From contig DATFYA010000214.1 of NCBI GenBank assembly GCA_035315345.1, forward strand, positions 1 through 64,000: a DNA stretch of 64,000 nt, in the 5' to 3' direction. Position 1 is the first letter of the stretch. The number at the start of each line of letters is the position of its first letter. Origin of the DNA: Candidatus Methylomirabilota bacterium (GTDB taxonomy: Bacteria > Methylomirabilota > Methylomirabilia > Rokubacteriales > CSP1-6). Under the pieces are notes generated by a model that saw nothing but the letters and a program-made list of their open reading frames with translations, was not told the origin of the DNA and searched no databases. Below are positions 1 through 10,092 of this stretch, piece after piece. Position numbers and translations under genes: made by a program.

Positions 1-2
1 AG

Positions 3-719
3 TCCCCGCAGGCGATCTTCGCGCCGGTCACCACGCGGCAGCGCGAGTTCATGGCTCGCCTGGCCGCGCGGCTCGGCGCGGGGCTTTCCGCCGATTCGAC
101 CGGGCTCGCCGCCGAGGGCGGCACGCTGGTGGCCACCCGCCCGATCTATGCGGGCAAGCTACTCTCGAAGATGACGTGGTCGAAGACGCCGTGGATGGCC
201 ACCCTGCGCCCGAACGTGTTCCGACCCGCCGAGGCCCAGGCGGGAGCGAGCGCGGCGGTCGAGAAGCCGAGCGTGACGATTCCCGGTGAGCGCATGAAGC
301 TGGTGGAGCGCAAGCAGGAGGCGTCCACCGGCCTGCCCGAGCTGACCGAGGCGGAGATCGTCGTGTCGGGCGGCCGCGGGCTCAAGGGGCCGGAGAACTT
401 CGTCATCCTCGAGGATCTGGCCAAGGTGATCGGCGCCGCGGTCGGCGCCTCGCGCGCGGCCGTCGACGCCGGATGGCGCCCGCATCGCTTCCAGATCGGC
501 CAGACCGGTCGCACCATCTCGCCGAAGCTCTACCTGGGCTTCGGCATCTCGGGCGCGATCCAGCACCTGGCCGGCATGCGCACCTCGAAGGTGATCTGCG
601 CGATCAACAAGGATCCGGAGGCCCCCATCTTCAAGATCGCCGACTACGGCATCGTCGGCGACCTCTTCGAAGTCGCGCCCCTCCTCACGCAAGAATTCAA
701 GAGCCTCCTGGAGAAATAG
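3..719 (+). CDS. etfA: Electron transfer flavoprotein alpha subunit, 5'-truncated by window edge
   Basis: Alpha subunit of the ETF heterodimer, which takes electrons from acyl-CoA dehydrogenases and passes them to ETF:quinone oxidoreductase. The frame is open from the first bases of the window, so the start lies upstream; the ATG at 51 is internal. The visible C-terminal half has the FAD-binding region of the family: a [11 protein letters not shown] stretch, the QIGQTG motif, and the [10 protein letters not shown] and [10 protein letters not shown] motifs near the C-terminus. It ends 8 nt before an acyl-CoA dehydrogenase gene, its natural electron donor; etfB is expected just upstream (inference). 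The identification is secure; only the missing N-terminus is unknown. Confidence 0.95.
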   Translation, partial: SPQAIFAPVTTRQREFMARLAARLGAGLSADSTGLAAEGGTLVATRPIYAGKLLSKMTWSKTPWMATLRPNVFRPAEAQAGASAAVEKPSVTIPGERMKLVERKQEASTGLPELTEAEIVVSGGRGLKGPENFVILEDLAKVIGAAVGASRAAVDAGWRPHRFQIGQTGRTISPKLYLGFGISGAIQHLAGMRTSKVICAINKDPEAPIFKIADYGIVGDLFEVAPLLTQEFKSLLEK

Positions 720-727
720 GAGAGCCG

Positions 728-1885
728 GTGCACCTCGACCTCACGCAGGAGCAGGCCATGATCCAGCAGATGGCCCGTGATTTCGCCGAGAAAGAGGTGC
801 GCCCGATCGCCGAGGCGATCGACCGCGAGGCACACTTTCCGCGCGAGACGGTGGCGCGAATGGGCGAGCTGGGGTTCATGGGCATCGCGGTGCCCGAGGG
901 CTACGGGGGCAGCGGCAGCGACGCGGTGGCCTACACGCTCGCGGTCGAGGAGATCGCCCGCGCCTGCGCCTCGCACGCCGTGATCATGTCGGTCAACAAC
1001 TCGCTGTACTGCGATCCGGTCCTGGCGCACGGCACCGAGGAGCAGAAGGCGCGCTTTCTCACCCCGTACGCGTCCGGCAAGAAGATCGGCTGCTTCGCGC
1101 TGACCGAGCCGGAGGCGGGCTCGGACGCGAGCAACCAGACCACGCTGGGCCGCGCGGAGGGAGCCGGCTACGTCCTGGACGGCCGCAAGGTGTTCGTCAC
1201 CAACGGTCGCGAGGCCTCCGCGGCGCTGGTGTTCGCCCAGACCGACCGGGCGGCCGGCCGTCGCGGCATCACCGCCTTCCTGGTGGAGAAGGGTACGCCC
1301 GGCTTCACGGTGGTGAAGACCGAGGACAAGCTCGGCATCCGGGCCTCCGACACCGCGGAGTTGCTGTTCGAGCGGTGCCGGGTGCCCGCGAACAACCGGC
1401 TGGGCGCGGTGGGGCAGGGCTTCAAGATCGCGCTGGCCACGCTGGACGGCGGCCGGATCGGGATCGCCGCGCAGGCCGTCGGGATCGCCACGGCCGCCTA
1501 CGAGGCGGCGGTGGCCTACGCCCGCGAGCGGAAGAGCTTCGGGGTGCCGATCGGTCAGCACCAGATGGTGCAGTGGATGCTCGCGGACATGGCGACCACG
1601 ATCGAGGCGGCGCGTCTGCTCACGCGGCGCGCGGCCTGGAGGAAGGACTCGGGGGCGACGTACGGCGCCGAAGCCGCGATGGCCAAGCTCTTCGCGGCCG
1701 AGACCGCGATGCGGGTGACCACCGACGCCATCCAGGTACACGGCGGCTACGGGTTCATCAAGGAGTACCAGGTGGAGCGGCACTTCCGCGACGCCAAGAT
1801 CACCCAGATCTACGAGGGCACGTCGCAGATCCAGAAGCTGGTCATCGCCCGTCGGCTCCTCGGGGCCGTCGCGCAGGTGGCCTGA
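728..1885 (+). CDS. Acyl-CoA dehydrogenase (short/medium-chain type)
   Basis: FAD enzyme making the alpha,beta double bond in an acyl-CoA; 385 aa, normal length. The GTG at 728, 8 nt after etfA and preceded by AGGAG, gives the family N-terminus ([20 protein letters not shown]); the frame is open further upstream but that part does not resemble the family. FAD/substrate motifs [12 protein letters not shown] and VFVTNG are present, and the C-terminal YEGTSQIQ segment carries the catalytic Glu at the position used by short- and medium-chain enzymes. The mutase gene next door suggests a short branched substrate such as isobutyryl- or 2-methylbutyryl-CoA, but substrate is inference. Confidence 0.93.
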   Translation: MHLDLTQEQAMIQQMARDFAEKEVRPIAEAIDREAHFPRETVARMGELGFMGIAVPEGYGGSGSDAVAYTLAVEEIARACASHAVIMSVNNSLYCDPVLAHGTEEQKARFLTPYASGKKIGCFALTEPEAGSDASNQTTLGRAEGAGYVLDGRKVFVTNGREASAALVFAQTDRAAGRRGITAFLVEKGTPGFTVVKTEDKLGIRASDTAELLFERCRVPANNRLGAVGQGFKIALATLDGGRIGIAAQAVGIATAAYEAAVAYARERKSFGVPIGQHQMVQWMLADMATTIEAARLLTRRAAWRKDSGATYGAEAAMAKLFAAETAMRVTTDAIQVHGGYGFIKEYQVERHFRDAKITQIYEGTSQIQKLVIARRLLGAVAQVA

Positions 1886-1898
1886 GGAGCGTTCCGAC

Positions 1899-3551
<1,653 letters not shown>

Positions 3552-3563
3552 GGGGAGCCAACC

Positions 3564-4631
3564 ATGACCGAGCCGATCCGGATCAACCGCAGCAGCACCC
3601 GCAAGCCCAAGCCGAAGGACGCCGACCTGGGGTTCGGGCAGATCTTCACCGATCACATGTTCGTGGCCGATTTCCAGGAGGAGAAGGGCTGGTACGACCC
3701 GCGCATCGAGCCCTACGGGCCGCTGTCGCTGGATCCGGCCACCGCCGTCCTGCACTACGCGCAGGCGGTCTTCGATGGGCTGAAGGCCTTCCGCGGCGTC
3801 GACGGGAAGATCCGGCTCTTCCGGCCCCAGAAGCACGTCGACCGGATGAACACCTCGGCCCGGCGCCTGTGCATTCCGCCGCTCGACGCCGACCTCGCGC
3901 TCCAGTCGCTGGTGAAGGTGGTCGACATCGATCGGGACTGGGTGCCGAGCACGGTGGGCACCTCCCTCTACATCCGGCCCACCATCATCGCGAGCGAGCC
4001 GTTCCTCGGGGTGCGGCCGGCCAAGTCCTACATCTACTTCGTCATCCTCTCTCCGGTCGGCGCGTACTACCCCGAAGGCATGGCCCCCGTGAAGATCCTG
4101 GTGGTCGACAAGTACGTGCGGGCGGTGGACGGTGGCGTGGGCGGGGCCAAGACCTCCGGCAACTACGCGGCCAGCCTCTTCGCGAGCGACGAGGCCAAGC
4201 ACGAGGGCTTCACCCAGGTCCTGTGGCTCGACGGGGTACACCGGAAGTACCTCGACGAGGTCGGCACGATGAACATCATGGTGAAGATCGGCGACGAGAT
4301 CATCACGCCGCCGCTGACTGGCACCATCTTGCCCGGCGTGACGCGCGACTCGACCCTGGCGCTCTTGCGCAAGTGGGGATTGCCGGTCAGCGAGCGCCAG
4401 GTGTCGATCGACGAGGTGGTGGAGGCCCACGGGCGGGGCACGCTGGCGGAGGTGTGGGGCACCGGCACCGCCGCGGTCATCTCGCCGGTGGGCGAGCTGG
4501 CCTACAAGGGCAAGCGGATGGTGATCAACCGCGGCGAGATCGGTCCGCTCACCCAGCGCCTCTACGACGCGATCGTGGCGATCCAGTACGGCAAGGCGCC
4601 GGACCCGGACGGCTGGACGCTGACGATCTGA
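3564..4631 (+). CDS. ilvE: Branched-chain amino acid aminotransferase (type II)
   Basis: PLP enzyme interconverting leucine, isoleucine and valine with their 2-oxo acids. The 355-aa length and the sequence from HYAQAVFDGLKAFRG to GGAKTSGNYAASL fit the BCAT2-like fold-type IV family; the Schiff-base Lys is Lys196 in GGAKTSGN. Starts at ATG 3564 behind a GGGGAG ribosome site, 12 nt after the mutase gene. Its place between the mutase subunits suggests it feeds valine-derived isobutyryl-CoA to the mutase (inference). Confidence 0.93.
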   Translation: MTEPIRINRSSTRKPKPKDADLGFGQIFTDHMFVADFQEEKGWYDPRIEPYGPLSLDPATAVLHYAQAVFDGLKAFRGVDGKIRLFRPQKHVDRMNTSARRLCIPPLDADLALQSLVKVVDIDRDWVPSTVGTSLYIRPTIIASEPFLGVRPAKSYIYFVILSPVGAYYPEGMAPVKILVVDKYVRAVDGGVGGAKTSGNYAASLFASDEAKHEGFTQVLWLDGVHRKYLDEVGTMNIMVKIGDEIITPPLTGTILPGVTRDSTLALLRKWGLPVSERQVSIDEVVEAHGRGTLAEVWGTGTAAVISPVGELAYKGKRMVINRGEIGPLTQRLYDAIVAIQYGKAPDPDGWTLTI

Positions 4632-4687
4632 GTGAAGGAACTGATCGCCAAGGCGGCTCGCGAGACCGCCCCACCGGAGGCCCGGAG

Positions 4688-5101
4688 ATGACCGACTGCG
4701 TGTTCTGCAAGCTGCGGGACGGACAGATCCCATCCATGAAGATCTTCGAGGACGACGTGACGATCGCCTTCATGGACATCAACCCGATCAACTCGGGCCA
4801 CTGCCTCGTCATCACCAAGGCCCACGCGGCCAATCTCTACGAGGCCGACGTGACCGATCTGCAGGCCGCGATGGCGACCGCCCAGCGGGTCGCGGTGGCC
4901 ATCCGCGACGGGCTGAAGCCGGACGGGCTGAACATGCTGCAGGCGAACGGGCCGGCCGCGTTCCAGTCGGTGCTGCACTTCCACCTGCACCTGATCCCCC
5001 GCTGGAACAACGACGGCAAGGGCTTCGACTGGAAGCTGGTGCCGGGCAACCGCGAGCAGATCATGAAGGTGGGGGAGCGCCTCCGCGCGCTTCTGAACTG
5101 A
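4688..5101 (+). CDS. HIT family protein
   Basis: Small histidine-triad protein of 137 aa, a nucleotide phosphoramidase or hydrolase of the HINT/Fhit superfamily. An N-terminal [12 protein letters not shown] segment typical of bacterial HIT proteins is followed by the triad HFHLHLIP near residue 99. ATG 4688 is preceded by GGAGG. It sits between ilvE and the B12-binding mutase subunit; why a HIT protein is embedded here is unknown. The 56 nt before it contain a 19-codon GTG frame ending in TGA at 4691 that I do not regard as a gene. Confidence 0.93.
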   Translation: MTDCVFCKLRDGQIPSMKIFEDDVTIAFMDINPINSGHCLVITKAHAANLYEADVTDLQAAMATAQRVAVAIRDGLKPDGLNMLQANGPAAFQSVLHFHLHLIPRWNNDGKGFDWKLVPGNREQIMKVGERLRALLN

Positions 5102-5114
5102 GAGGAGCCGACTC

Positions 5115-5519
5115 ATGGCCCAGCGAAGGATTCGCGTGCTGGTGGCCAAGCCCGGGCTGGACGGGCACGACCGGGGCGCGAAGATCGTGGCGCGCGCGCT
5201 GCGGGACGCCGGCTTCGAGGTGATCTACACCGGGCTGCACCAGACGCCGGAGCAGATCGTGGCGACCGCGGTGCAGGAGGACGTGGACGCGATCGGGCTG
5301 TCGGTGCTCTCGGGAGCGCACAACTATCTCTTCAAGCGCGTGCTGGACCTGCTGAAGGAGCAGGGCGCCGACGACATCGCCCTCTTCGGCGGCGGCATCA
5401 TCCCACAGGACGACATCCAGGCCCTGAAGGCCATCGGGGTGAAGGAGCTGTTCACGCCCGGCACCTCCACCCAGGACATCATCCGCTTCGTCCGCGACAA
5501 CATCCGTGCCGTGGCATAA
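5115..5519 (+). CDS. icmB: B12-binding small subunit of acyl-CoA mutase (IcmB-like)
   Basis: Cobalamin-binding Rossmann-like domain, 134 aa, about the length of stand-alone IcmB or archaeal mutase small subunits. All three B12 motifs are visible: DxHxxG (Asp16, His18, Gly21; His18 is the lower axial cobalt ligand), SxL (Ser63, Leu65) and the FGGG run near residue 92. It lacks a catalytic barrel and should pair with the large subunit at 1899-3551. Starts at ATG 5115 behind GAGGAG, 13 nt after the HIT gene. Confidence 0.93.
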   Translation: MAQRRIRVLVAKPGLDGHDRGAKIVARALRDAGFEVIYTGLHQTPEQIVATAVQEDVDAIGLSVLSGAHNYLFKRVLDLLKEQGADDIALFGGGIIPQDDIQALKAIGVKELFTPGTSTQDIIRFVRDNIRAVA

Positions 5520-5567
5520 CGACGTCATCGCGTACCCGATCGCGATCGTGGCGGCCACGCGCGCCCG

Positions 5568-6719
5568 ATGAACTTCGAGCTCACCGCCGAGCAGCAGGAG
5601 GTGCGCGCGCTCGCGCGGGACTTCGCGGAGCGCGAGGTGGCTCCGGTCATCCGTCACTTCGACGAGGCGCACGAGTTCCCGCACGAGATCCTCGCCAAGC
5701 TCGCCGGCACCGGCCTGCTCGGCGCCCTGGTGCCGGAGGAGTACGGCGGGGCCGCGCTGGACTACGTCTCCTACGCCCTCGCGGTCGAGGAGCTGAACCG
5801 GGTCGACGCCTCGGTGGGCATCACGATGTGGGCCCACAACTCCCTGTGCACGAATCACATCGCGCTGTTCGGCTCCCGCGAGCAGAAGGCCGCCTGCCTG
5901 CCGCGGCTCGCCCGGGGCGAGTCGCTCGGGGCGTGGGGCCTGACCGAGCCCGGATCGGGATCCGACGCGGCGGCCATGCGCACCCGCGCGGTGGCCGACG
6001 GCGACCACTTCGTGATCGACGGCTCCAAGGCCTTCATCACCAACGCGGGGGTGGCCGACATCGCGGTGGTCATGGCGGTGACCGATCCCGCGCTCGGCCA
6101 CCGGGGCATCTCCGCCTTCATCCTCGAGCGCGGGATGACCGGCTTCTCGGCCGGCAAGCCCTACCGCAAGCTCGGGCTGCACGCCTCGAACACCGCCGAG
6201 CTGCACCTCGATCACGTGCGCGTTCCCGTCTCGGCTCTCCTGGGCGAGAGCGGCATGGGCTTCGTGAACACCATGCAGGTGCTCGAGGGCGGCCGCATCG
6301 CGATGGCCGCGATGGCGGTGGGCCTGGCCCAGGGCGCCCTCGACGAGGCGCTCAAGTACATGAAGCAGCGCTCCGCGTTCGGCAAGACCCTGGCCGAGTT
6401 CAACGGGCTGCAGGGGATGATCGCCGACATGGGCACCGAGGTCGAGGCGGCGCGACTGCTCACCCTGCGCGCCGCCGCCCTCAAGGACGGCGGCCGGCCC
6501 GCGAAGGTGGCCGCGTCCATGGCCAAGGTCTTCGCCTCCGAGGTGGCAATGAAGGCGGCGACCCGCGCGCTGCAGATCCACGGCGGAGCCGGCTACATCA
6601 CCGAGTTTCCCATCGAGCGCATCTTTCGCGACGCCAAGCTCACCGAGATCGGTGAGGGCACCTCGGAGATCCAGCGCATGGTCATCGCCCGGGAGATCCT
6701 GGGCGACCGCGGAGCGTGA
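5568..6719 (+). CDS. Acyl-CoA dehydrogenase
   Basis: Second FAD acyl-CoA dehydrogenase of the cluster, 383 aa from ATG 5568. Family landmarks: MNFELTAEQQEVRALARDFA at the N-terminus, LTEPGSGSDAA and AFITNAG for FAD/substrate binding, IHGGAGY, and GEGTSEIQ with the catalytic Glu near the C-terminus. It follows the B12 subunit after 48 nt without an obvious terminator and overlaps or abuts the crotonase gene, so oxidation and hydration steps appear co-expressed. A butyryl-CoA or isobutyryl-CoA substrate is plausible from context only. Confidence 0.93.
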   Translation: MNFELTAEQQEVRALARDFAEREVAPVIRHFDEAHEFPHEILAKLAGTGLLGALVPEEYGGAALDYVSYALAVEELNRVDASVGITMWAHNSLCTNHIALFGSREQKAACLPRLARGESLGAWGLTEPGSGSDAAAMRTRAVADGDHFVIDGSKAFITNAGVADIAVVMAVTDPALGHRGISAFILERGMTGFSAGKPYRKLGLHASNTAELHLDHVRVPVSALLGESGMGFVNTMQVLEGGRIAMAAMAVGLAQGALDEALKYMKQRSAFGKTLAEFNGLQGMIADMGTEVEAARLLTLRAAALKDGGRPAKVAASMAKVFASEVAMKAATRALQIHGGAGYITEFPIERIFRDAKLTEIGEGTSEIQRMVIAREILGDRGA

Positions 6720-6724
6720 CCGGG

Positions 6725-7546
6725 ATGGCCGAGCCGAGCGTGCTCTACCAGACACGGGAGGGCGTCGCCACCATCACCCTCAACCGCCCGCGCGTGCTCA
6801 ACGCGCTCGACCTCACGCTGTCCGCCCAGCTGGCCGACGCCGCGGACGCCGCAGCTCGCGATCGCGACGTGTGGGTGGTGGTCGTGCGGGGCGCCGGGCG
6901 GGCGTTCTGCTCGGGCATGGATCGCACCCTGCTGTCGGCCGGCGGGATCGACGAGGCGTTCTACCGGAACTGGATCCGGGCCCTGAACCGGCTCGAGGAC
7001 ATGGACCCGCTCGTGGTGGCGGTGCTCCACGGCTACTCGATCGGCGGCGGCCTGCAGCTGGCCTCGGCCTGCGATGTGCGGGTGGCCACCACCGACGCGG
7101 TGCTCGGGCTCGGAGCCACCCGCCATGGGCTCATCCCGGACGGCTCCATCTTGCGGCTGGCCCGCATCGTGGGCCTCGGCCGGGCCAAGGAGCTGACCCT
7201 GCTCAACGACAACGTCACGCCCCAGGCCGCGCTGGCCATGGGGTTGGTCAACTGGGTGATCGAGCCGTCCGAGGTCGACGACACGATCGGCCGCATCGTG
7301 CAGACCGCCTGTCATTCCTCGCGCACCGCCAACGGGCACGCCAAGCGGCTGCTGAACGCTTCCTTCCATCGCGACCCGCGCGAGATGATCGAGGAGATCG
7401 TGCGGACCCAGAACGAGTGCATGGCCTCGTGGGAGATGGACATCGCGAACCGGGCGTGGGACGAGCGGCGCGAAGCGCGCTTCTATCCGCGGCCGGGCTC
7501 GACCCCGGGCGCCGCGAGGCCGCCGAGCGGGCCCGGGCCCCGATGA
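6725..7546 (+). CDS. Enoyl-CoA hydratase/isomerase (crotonase family)
   Basis: Crotonase-fold protein of 273 aa acting on enoyl-CoA thioesters. Oxyanion-hole segments GAGRAFCSGMD and SIGGGLQLASACD are present. The usual second catalytic Glu region reads RHGLIPDGS, with Asp where hydratases carry Glu, so an isomerase or other crotonase reaction is possible. I chose ATG 6725, with GGAG 10 nt upstream; a GTG at 6716 overlapping the previous stop is an alternative. The stop overlaps the start of the livG remnant (ATGA). Confidence 0.88.
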   Translation: MAEPSVLYQTREGVATITLNRPRVLNALDLTLSAQLADAADAAARDRDVWVVVVRGAGRAFCSGMDRTLLSAGGIDEAFYRNWIRALNRLEDMDPLVVAVLHGYSIGGGLQLASACDVRVATTDAVLGLGATRHGLIPDGSILRLARIVGLGRAKELTLLNDNVTPQAALAMGLVNWVIEPSEVDDTIGRIVQTACHSSRTANGHAKRLLNASFHRDPREMIEEIVRTQNECMASWEMDIANRAWDERREARFYPRPGSTPGAARPPSGPGPR

Positions 7547-7602
7547 CCGACGACGTCATCCTGGAGACGCGCGGGCTCACCGAGGAGCTTCGGGTCTTCT
7601 GA
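7543..7602 (+). pseudogene. livG N-terminal remnant (19 codons)
   Basis: An ATG overlapping the crotonase stop opens a 19-codon frame beginning MTDDVILETRGLTEELR, which closely resembles the first residues of LivG-type ABC ATPases (ILETRGLTK-F pattern), then stops at TGA 7600. No Walker A follows in any frame. It is best read as the 5' stub of a deleted or decayed livG; complete livG genes occur 2.5 and 7.5 kb downstream. The - strand gene at 7577-7990 overlaps its last 26 bases. Confidence 0.55.
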
Positions 7603-7990
7603 TCCGCCGGCCTCTCCAGTCGAGAGAGATCAAGCCGCGGCAGCGCTGCACGAACTCCCCGAGGACGCTGCGGTACTTGTCCTCGATCCCGCGCTTCTGC
7701 GCCTCCCACTGCGCCTCGAAGCGGCGCCGCTCGGCTTCGCGGCAGGGCTCGCCCGGTGCGCCCGCCGGGCACCGGCCGAAGGCGTCCCACATGGCCGCGC
7801 GGTGGATGTCCTCGGCGCCTTCGATCTCGGCCAGACGGAGGCGCCCGATCCAGGAGCGCGCCTCCGACGGGTGAGCGCAGTCGAGCGCGGGCTGGCCTCT
7901 GGTCGGACCGGCGGCCGCCAGCCCGGCGAGGAGGAGCACCGCGACCGCGGAGCCGTAAACCCTTGTCCTCGTGGGCAAAGTCCTTGACAC
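7577..7990 (-). CDS. Secreted hypothetical protein
   Basis: 137 aa from a GTG at 7990. The N-terminus has basic residues, then a hydrophobic stretch (GSAVAVLLLAGLAAAG), consistent with a Sec signal peptide. The mature part is charged, contains four Cys and is rich in Arg/Glu helices. I do not recognise a domain. It is the only - strand gene in the first 28 kb and starts inside the promoter of the downstream transport operon, so the two transcripts diverge from the same spot. The signal peptide argues that it is real, but it could be a chance frame. Confidence 0.5.
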   Translation of the reverse strand: MSRTLPTRTRVYGSAVAVLLLAGLAAAGPTRGQPALDCAHPSEARSWIGRLRLAEIEGAEDIHRAAMWDAFGRCPAGAPGEPCREAERRRFEAQWEAQKRGIEDKYRSVLGEFVQRCRGLISLDWRGRRIRRPEAPR

Positions 7991-8012
7991 GCTGTATCGG
8001 CTGGGCTAGACT
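7984..8012 (+). promoter_or_regulatory. Sigma70-type promoter of the acyl-CoA synthetase/Liv operon
   Basis: TTGACA at 7984-7989, a 17-nt spacer and TAGACT at 8007-8012: a perfect -35 and a 4/6 -10 at ideal spacing. The predicted start near 8019 leaves a leader of about 130 nt before the synthetase gene. Confidence 0.75.
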
Positions 8013-8053
8013 CTCGCCACTCTATCAGCCCCGACACGGGGATTCCCAAGGAT

Positions 8054-8066
8054 GTTCCGACGGAAC
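8054..8066. promoter_or_regulatory. 13-bp palindrome, candidate operator
   Basis: GTTCCG-A-CGGAAC is a perfect inverted repeat about 35-48 nt downstream of the predicted transcription start and 2 nt before the leader ORF. Such a site could bind a TetR- or GntR-type regulator responding to acyl-CoA; no regulator gene is present nearby, so this is inference. Confidence 0.45.
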
Positions 8067-8068
8067 GT

Positions 8069-8149
8069 ATGAAGACTCTCCCCTACGGCATCGGTAAGTT
8101 TCGCCTCGCGCGGCCGAGCGCGGAGCGAGGCGACATCCCGTCGACTTGA
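8069..8149 (+). CDS. 26-codon leader ORF upstream of acyl-CoA synthetase
   Basis: ATG 8069 opens a 26-codon frame (MKTLPYGIGKFRLARPSAER and six more residues) whose TGA shares its A with the ATG of the synthetase gene (TGATG), the arrangement of translational coupling. The frame contains an 8-bp hairpin (8102-8109 pairing with 8125-8132). No function is recognised; a leader peptide controlling the operon is inferred from position alone. Confidence 0.4.
   Translation: MKTLPYGIGKFRLARPSAERGDIPST
8102..8132 (+). promoter_or_regulatory. Hairpin in operon leader
   Basis: CGCCTCGC (8102-8109) and GCGAGGCG (8125-8132) form a perfect 8-bp stem around a 15-nt loop, ending 16 nt before the synthetase ATG and so able to hide or expose the initiation region. 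There is no T-run, so it is not a standard terminator. Confidence 0.45.
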
Positions 8150-10092
8150 TGCTCGAGCCGACCGCGGATACCTTCCCCAAGCTGGCGATCCGCAACGCTC
8201 AGCGTCTTGCCGGGAAGGTGGCGATCCGCGAGAAGGACCTCGGCATCTGGCAGTCCTACACCTGGAGCGAGTATCTCGAGCAGGCTCGGCTGATCGCCCT
8301 GGGCCTGGCCGCGCTCGGGTTCACCCGCGGCGACAAGACCGCGGTGGTGGGCGACAACCGCCCCCAGCTGTACTGGGCCATGCTCGCCACCCAGGCGCTC
8401 GGCGGGATCCCGGTGCCGCTCTACCAGGATTCGATCGAGCGGGAGATGCAGTACATCGTCGAGCACGCGGAGGCCCGCTTCGCGGTGGTCGAGGACCAGG
8501 AGCAGGTGGACAAGCTGCTCCACGTGCGCGAGCACTGCCCCGTCCTCGAGTGGATCATCTACGACGATCCGCGCGGCCTCCGGCACTACAAGGACGCGCG
8601 GCTGTTGAGCCTCGAGGAGCTGCAGGAGCGCGGCCGGAAGTTCATGCAGGACAACCCCGACTACTTCGACCAGGAGGTCGCCCGCGGGCGCGCCGAGGAC
8701 ACCGCGGTGATCGCCTACACCTCGGGGACCACCGGACAGCCGAAGGGCGCGATGCTCTCGCACGGCAACCTCATCGAGACCGCGCGCCATGCGGTGGAGC
8801 GCGAGGGCCTCGGGTCGTCCGAGGAGGTCATGGCCTACCTGCCCATGGCCTGGATCGGCGACCACATGTTCTCGTTCGGGCAATCGATCGTGGCCGGCTT
8901 CACCACCAACTGCCCGGAGAGCGCGGCCACCGTGCTGGCCGACCTGAAAGAGATCGGGCCGACCTACTTCTTCGCGCCGCCGCGCATCTGGGAGAACATC
9001 CTCACCTCGGTGATGATCCGGGTGGACGACACCGCGTGGGTCAAGCGGCACATGGTCCACTTCTTCCTCGACGTGGCCCGCCGCGTGGAGCGCGGCCGGC
9101 TCGCCCATCGCCCCGCTCGCCTCCTGGACCGCCTGCTCTATCCGCTCGGCTGGCTCCTGGTCTACGGGCCGCTCCGCGACAACCTGGGCATGGGCCGCAT
9201 CCGGGTGGCCTACACCGCGGGGGAGGCCATCGGCCCCGAGCTGTTCGAGTTCTACCGCTCGCTCGGCATCAACGTGAAGCAGCTCTACGGCATGACCGAG
9301 TCGAGCGCGCTGATCTGCATCCAGCGGGACGGCGACGTCAAGCTCGACACGGTGGGGCCGCCCCTGCCGGGCGTCGAGGTGCGCATCACCGACAGCGGCG
9401 AGGTGATGTACCGGAGCCCCGGCGTCTTCCAGGGCTATTACAAGAACCCCGAGGCCACCGCCGAGACGCTCGAGGACGGCTGGGTGCATTCGGGCGACGC
9501 GGGCCTCTTCGACCGCGACGGCCACGTGCGGATCATCGATCGCGCGCGCGACGTGGGGCGACTCTCCGGGGGCACCATCTTCGCGCCCAAGTATCTCGAG
9601 AACAAGCTGAAGTTCTCCCCGTACATCAAGGAGGCGGTGTGCGTGGGGGACGGGCGCGACTTCGTCAGCGCGCTCATCAATATCGATCTGACGTCGGTGG
9701 GCAACTGGGCGGAGCGACGGAACCTGGCTTACACCAGCTACGGCGATCTGGCCCAGAAGCCCGAGGTCTACGACCTGATCCGACACGAAGTGGTGCGCGT
9801 GAACCGGAGCCTCCTCGAGGACGAGGCGCTCCGGGGCGCCCAGATCCGCCGCTTCCTCCTCCTGCACAAGGAGCTGGATGCCGACGACCAGGAGATCACC
9901 CGCACCCGCAAGGTCCGGCGCGGCTTCGTGGCCCACAAGTACGCGACGCTCATCGAGGCCCTCTACGGCGGCGGCGAGCACGTCAACGTGGAAGCCCAGG
10001 TGACCTACGAGGACGGGCGCACCGCCACCGTGCGCGCGGCGGTGCGGCTCTGCGAGGCCGAGACCTTCGCGGGGACGGGAGCGCGGGGATGA
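8149..10092 (+). CDS. Long-chain acyl-CoA synthetase (AMP-forming, FadD15-like)
   Basis: Converts a carboxylic acid, ATP and CoA to acyl-CoA through an acyl-adenylate. 647 aa, matching the large FAA1/FadD15 subgroup. The adenylate-binding loop YTSGTTGQPKGAML lies near residue 190 and YGMTESSAL near 380; the C-terminal TRTRKVRRGF segment holds the probable catalytic Lys of this subgroup. ATG 8149 is chosen because it overlaps the leader ORF stop; a TTG at 8146 is in frame. It overlaps the following livG by 4 nt, tying CoA activation to an ABC transporter. The natural substrate may be a fatty or aromatic acid; the sequence does not decide. Confidence 0.93.
   Translation: MLEPTADTFPKLAIRNAQRLAGKVAIREKDLGIWQSYTWSEYLEQARLIALGLAALGFTRGDKTAVVGDNRPQLYWAMLATQALGGIPVPLYQDSIEREMQYIVEHAEARFAVVEDQEQVDKLLHVREHCPVLEWIIYDDPRGLRHYKDARLLSLEELQERGRKFMQDNPDYFDQEVARGRAEDTAVIAYTSGTTGQPKGAMLSHGNLIETARHAVEREGLGSSEEVMAYLPMAWIGDHMFSFGQSIVAGFTTNCPESAATVLADLKEIGPTYFFAPPRIWENILTSVMIRVDDTAWVKRHMVHFFLDVARRVERGRLAHRPARLLDRLLYPLGWLLVYGPLRDNLGMGRIRVAYTAGEAIGPELFEFYRSLGINVKQLYGMTESSALICIQRDGDVKLDTVGPPLPGVEVRITDSGEVMYRSPGVFQGYYKNPEATAETLEDGWVHSGDAGLFDRDGHVRIIDRARDVGRLSGGTIFAPKYLENKLKFSPYIKEAVCVGDGRDFVSALINIDLTSVGNWAERRNLAYTSYGDLAQKPEVYDLIRHEVVRVNRSLLEDEALRGAQIRRFLLLHKELDADDQEITRTRKVRRGFVAHKYATLIEALYGGGEHVNVEAQVTYEDGRTATVRAAVRLCEAETFAGTGARG

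Noticed and set aside
4632-4691. 19-codon GTG frame between ilvE and the HIT gene
   Set aside because: No recognisable sequence or ribosome site; too short to support.
8069-8101. Resemblance of the leader ORF start (MKTLPYGIGKF) to the N-terminus of PD-(D/E)xK/AAA-type DUF1703 proteins
   Set aside because: The match covers about ten residues and the frame ends after 26 codons; chance similarity is more likely.
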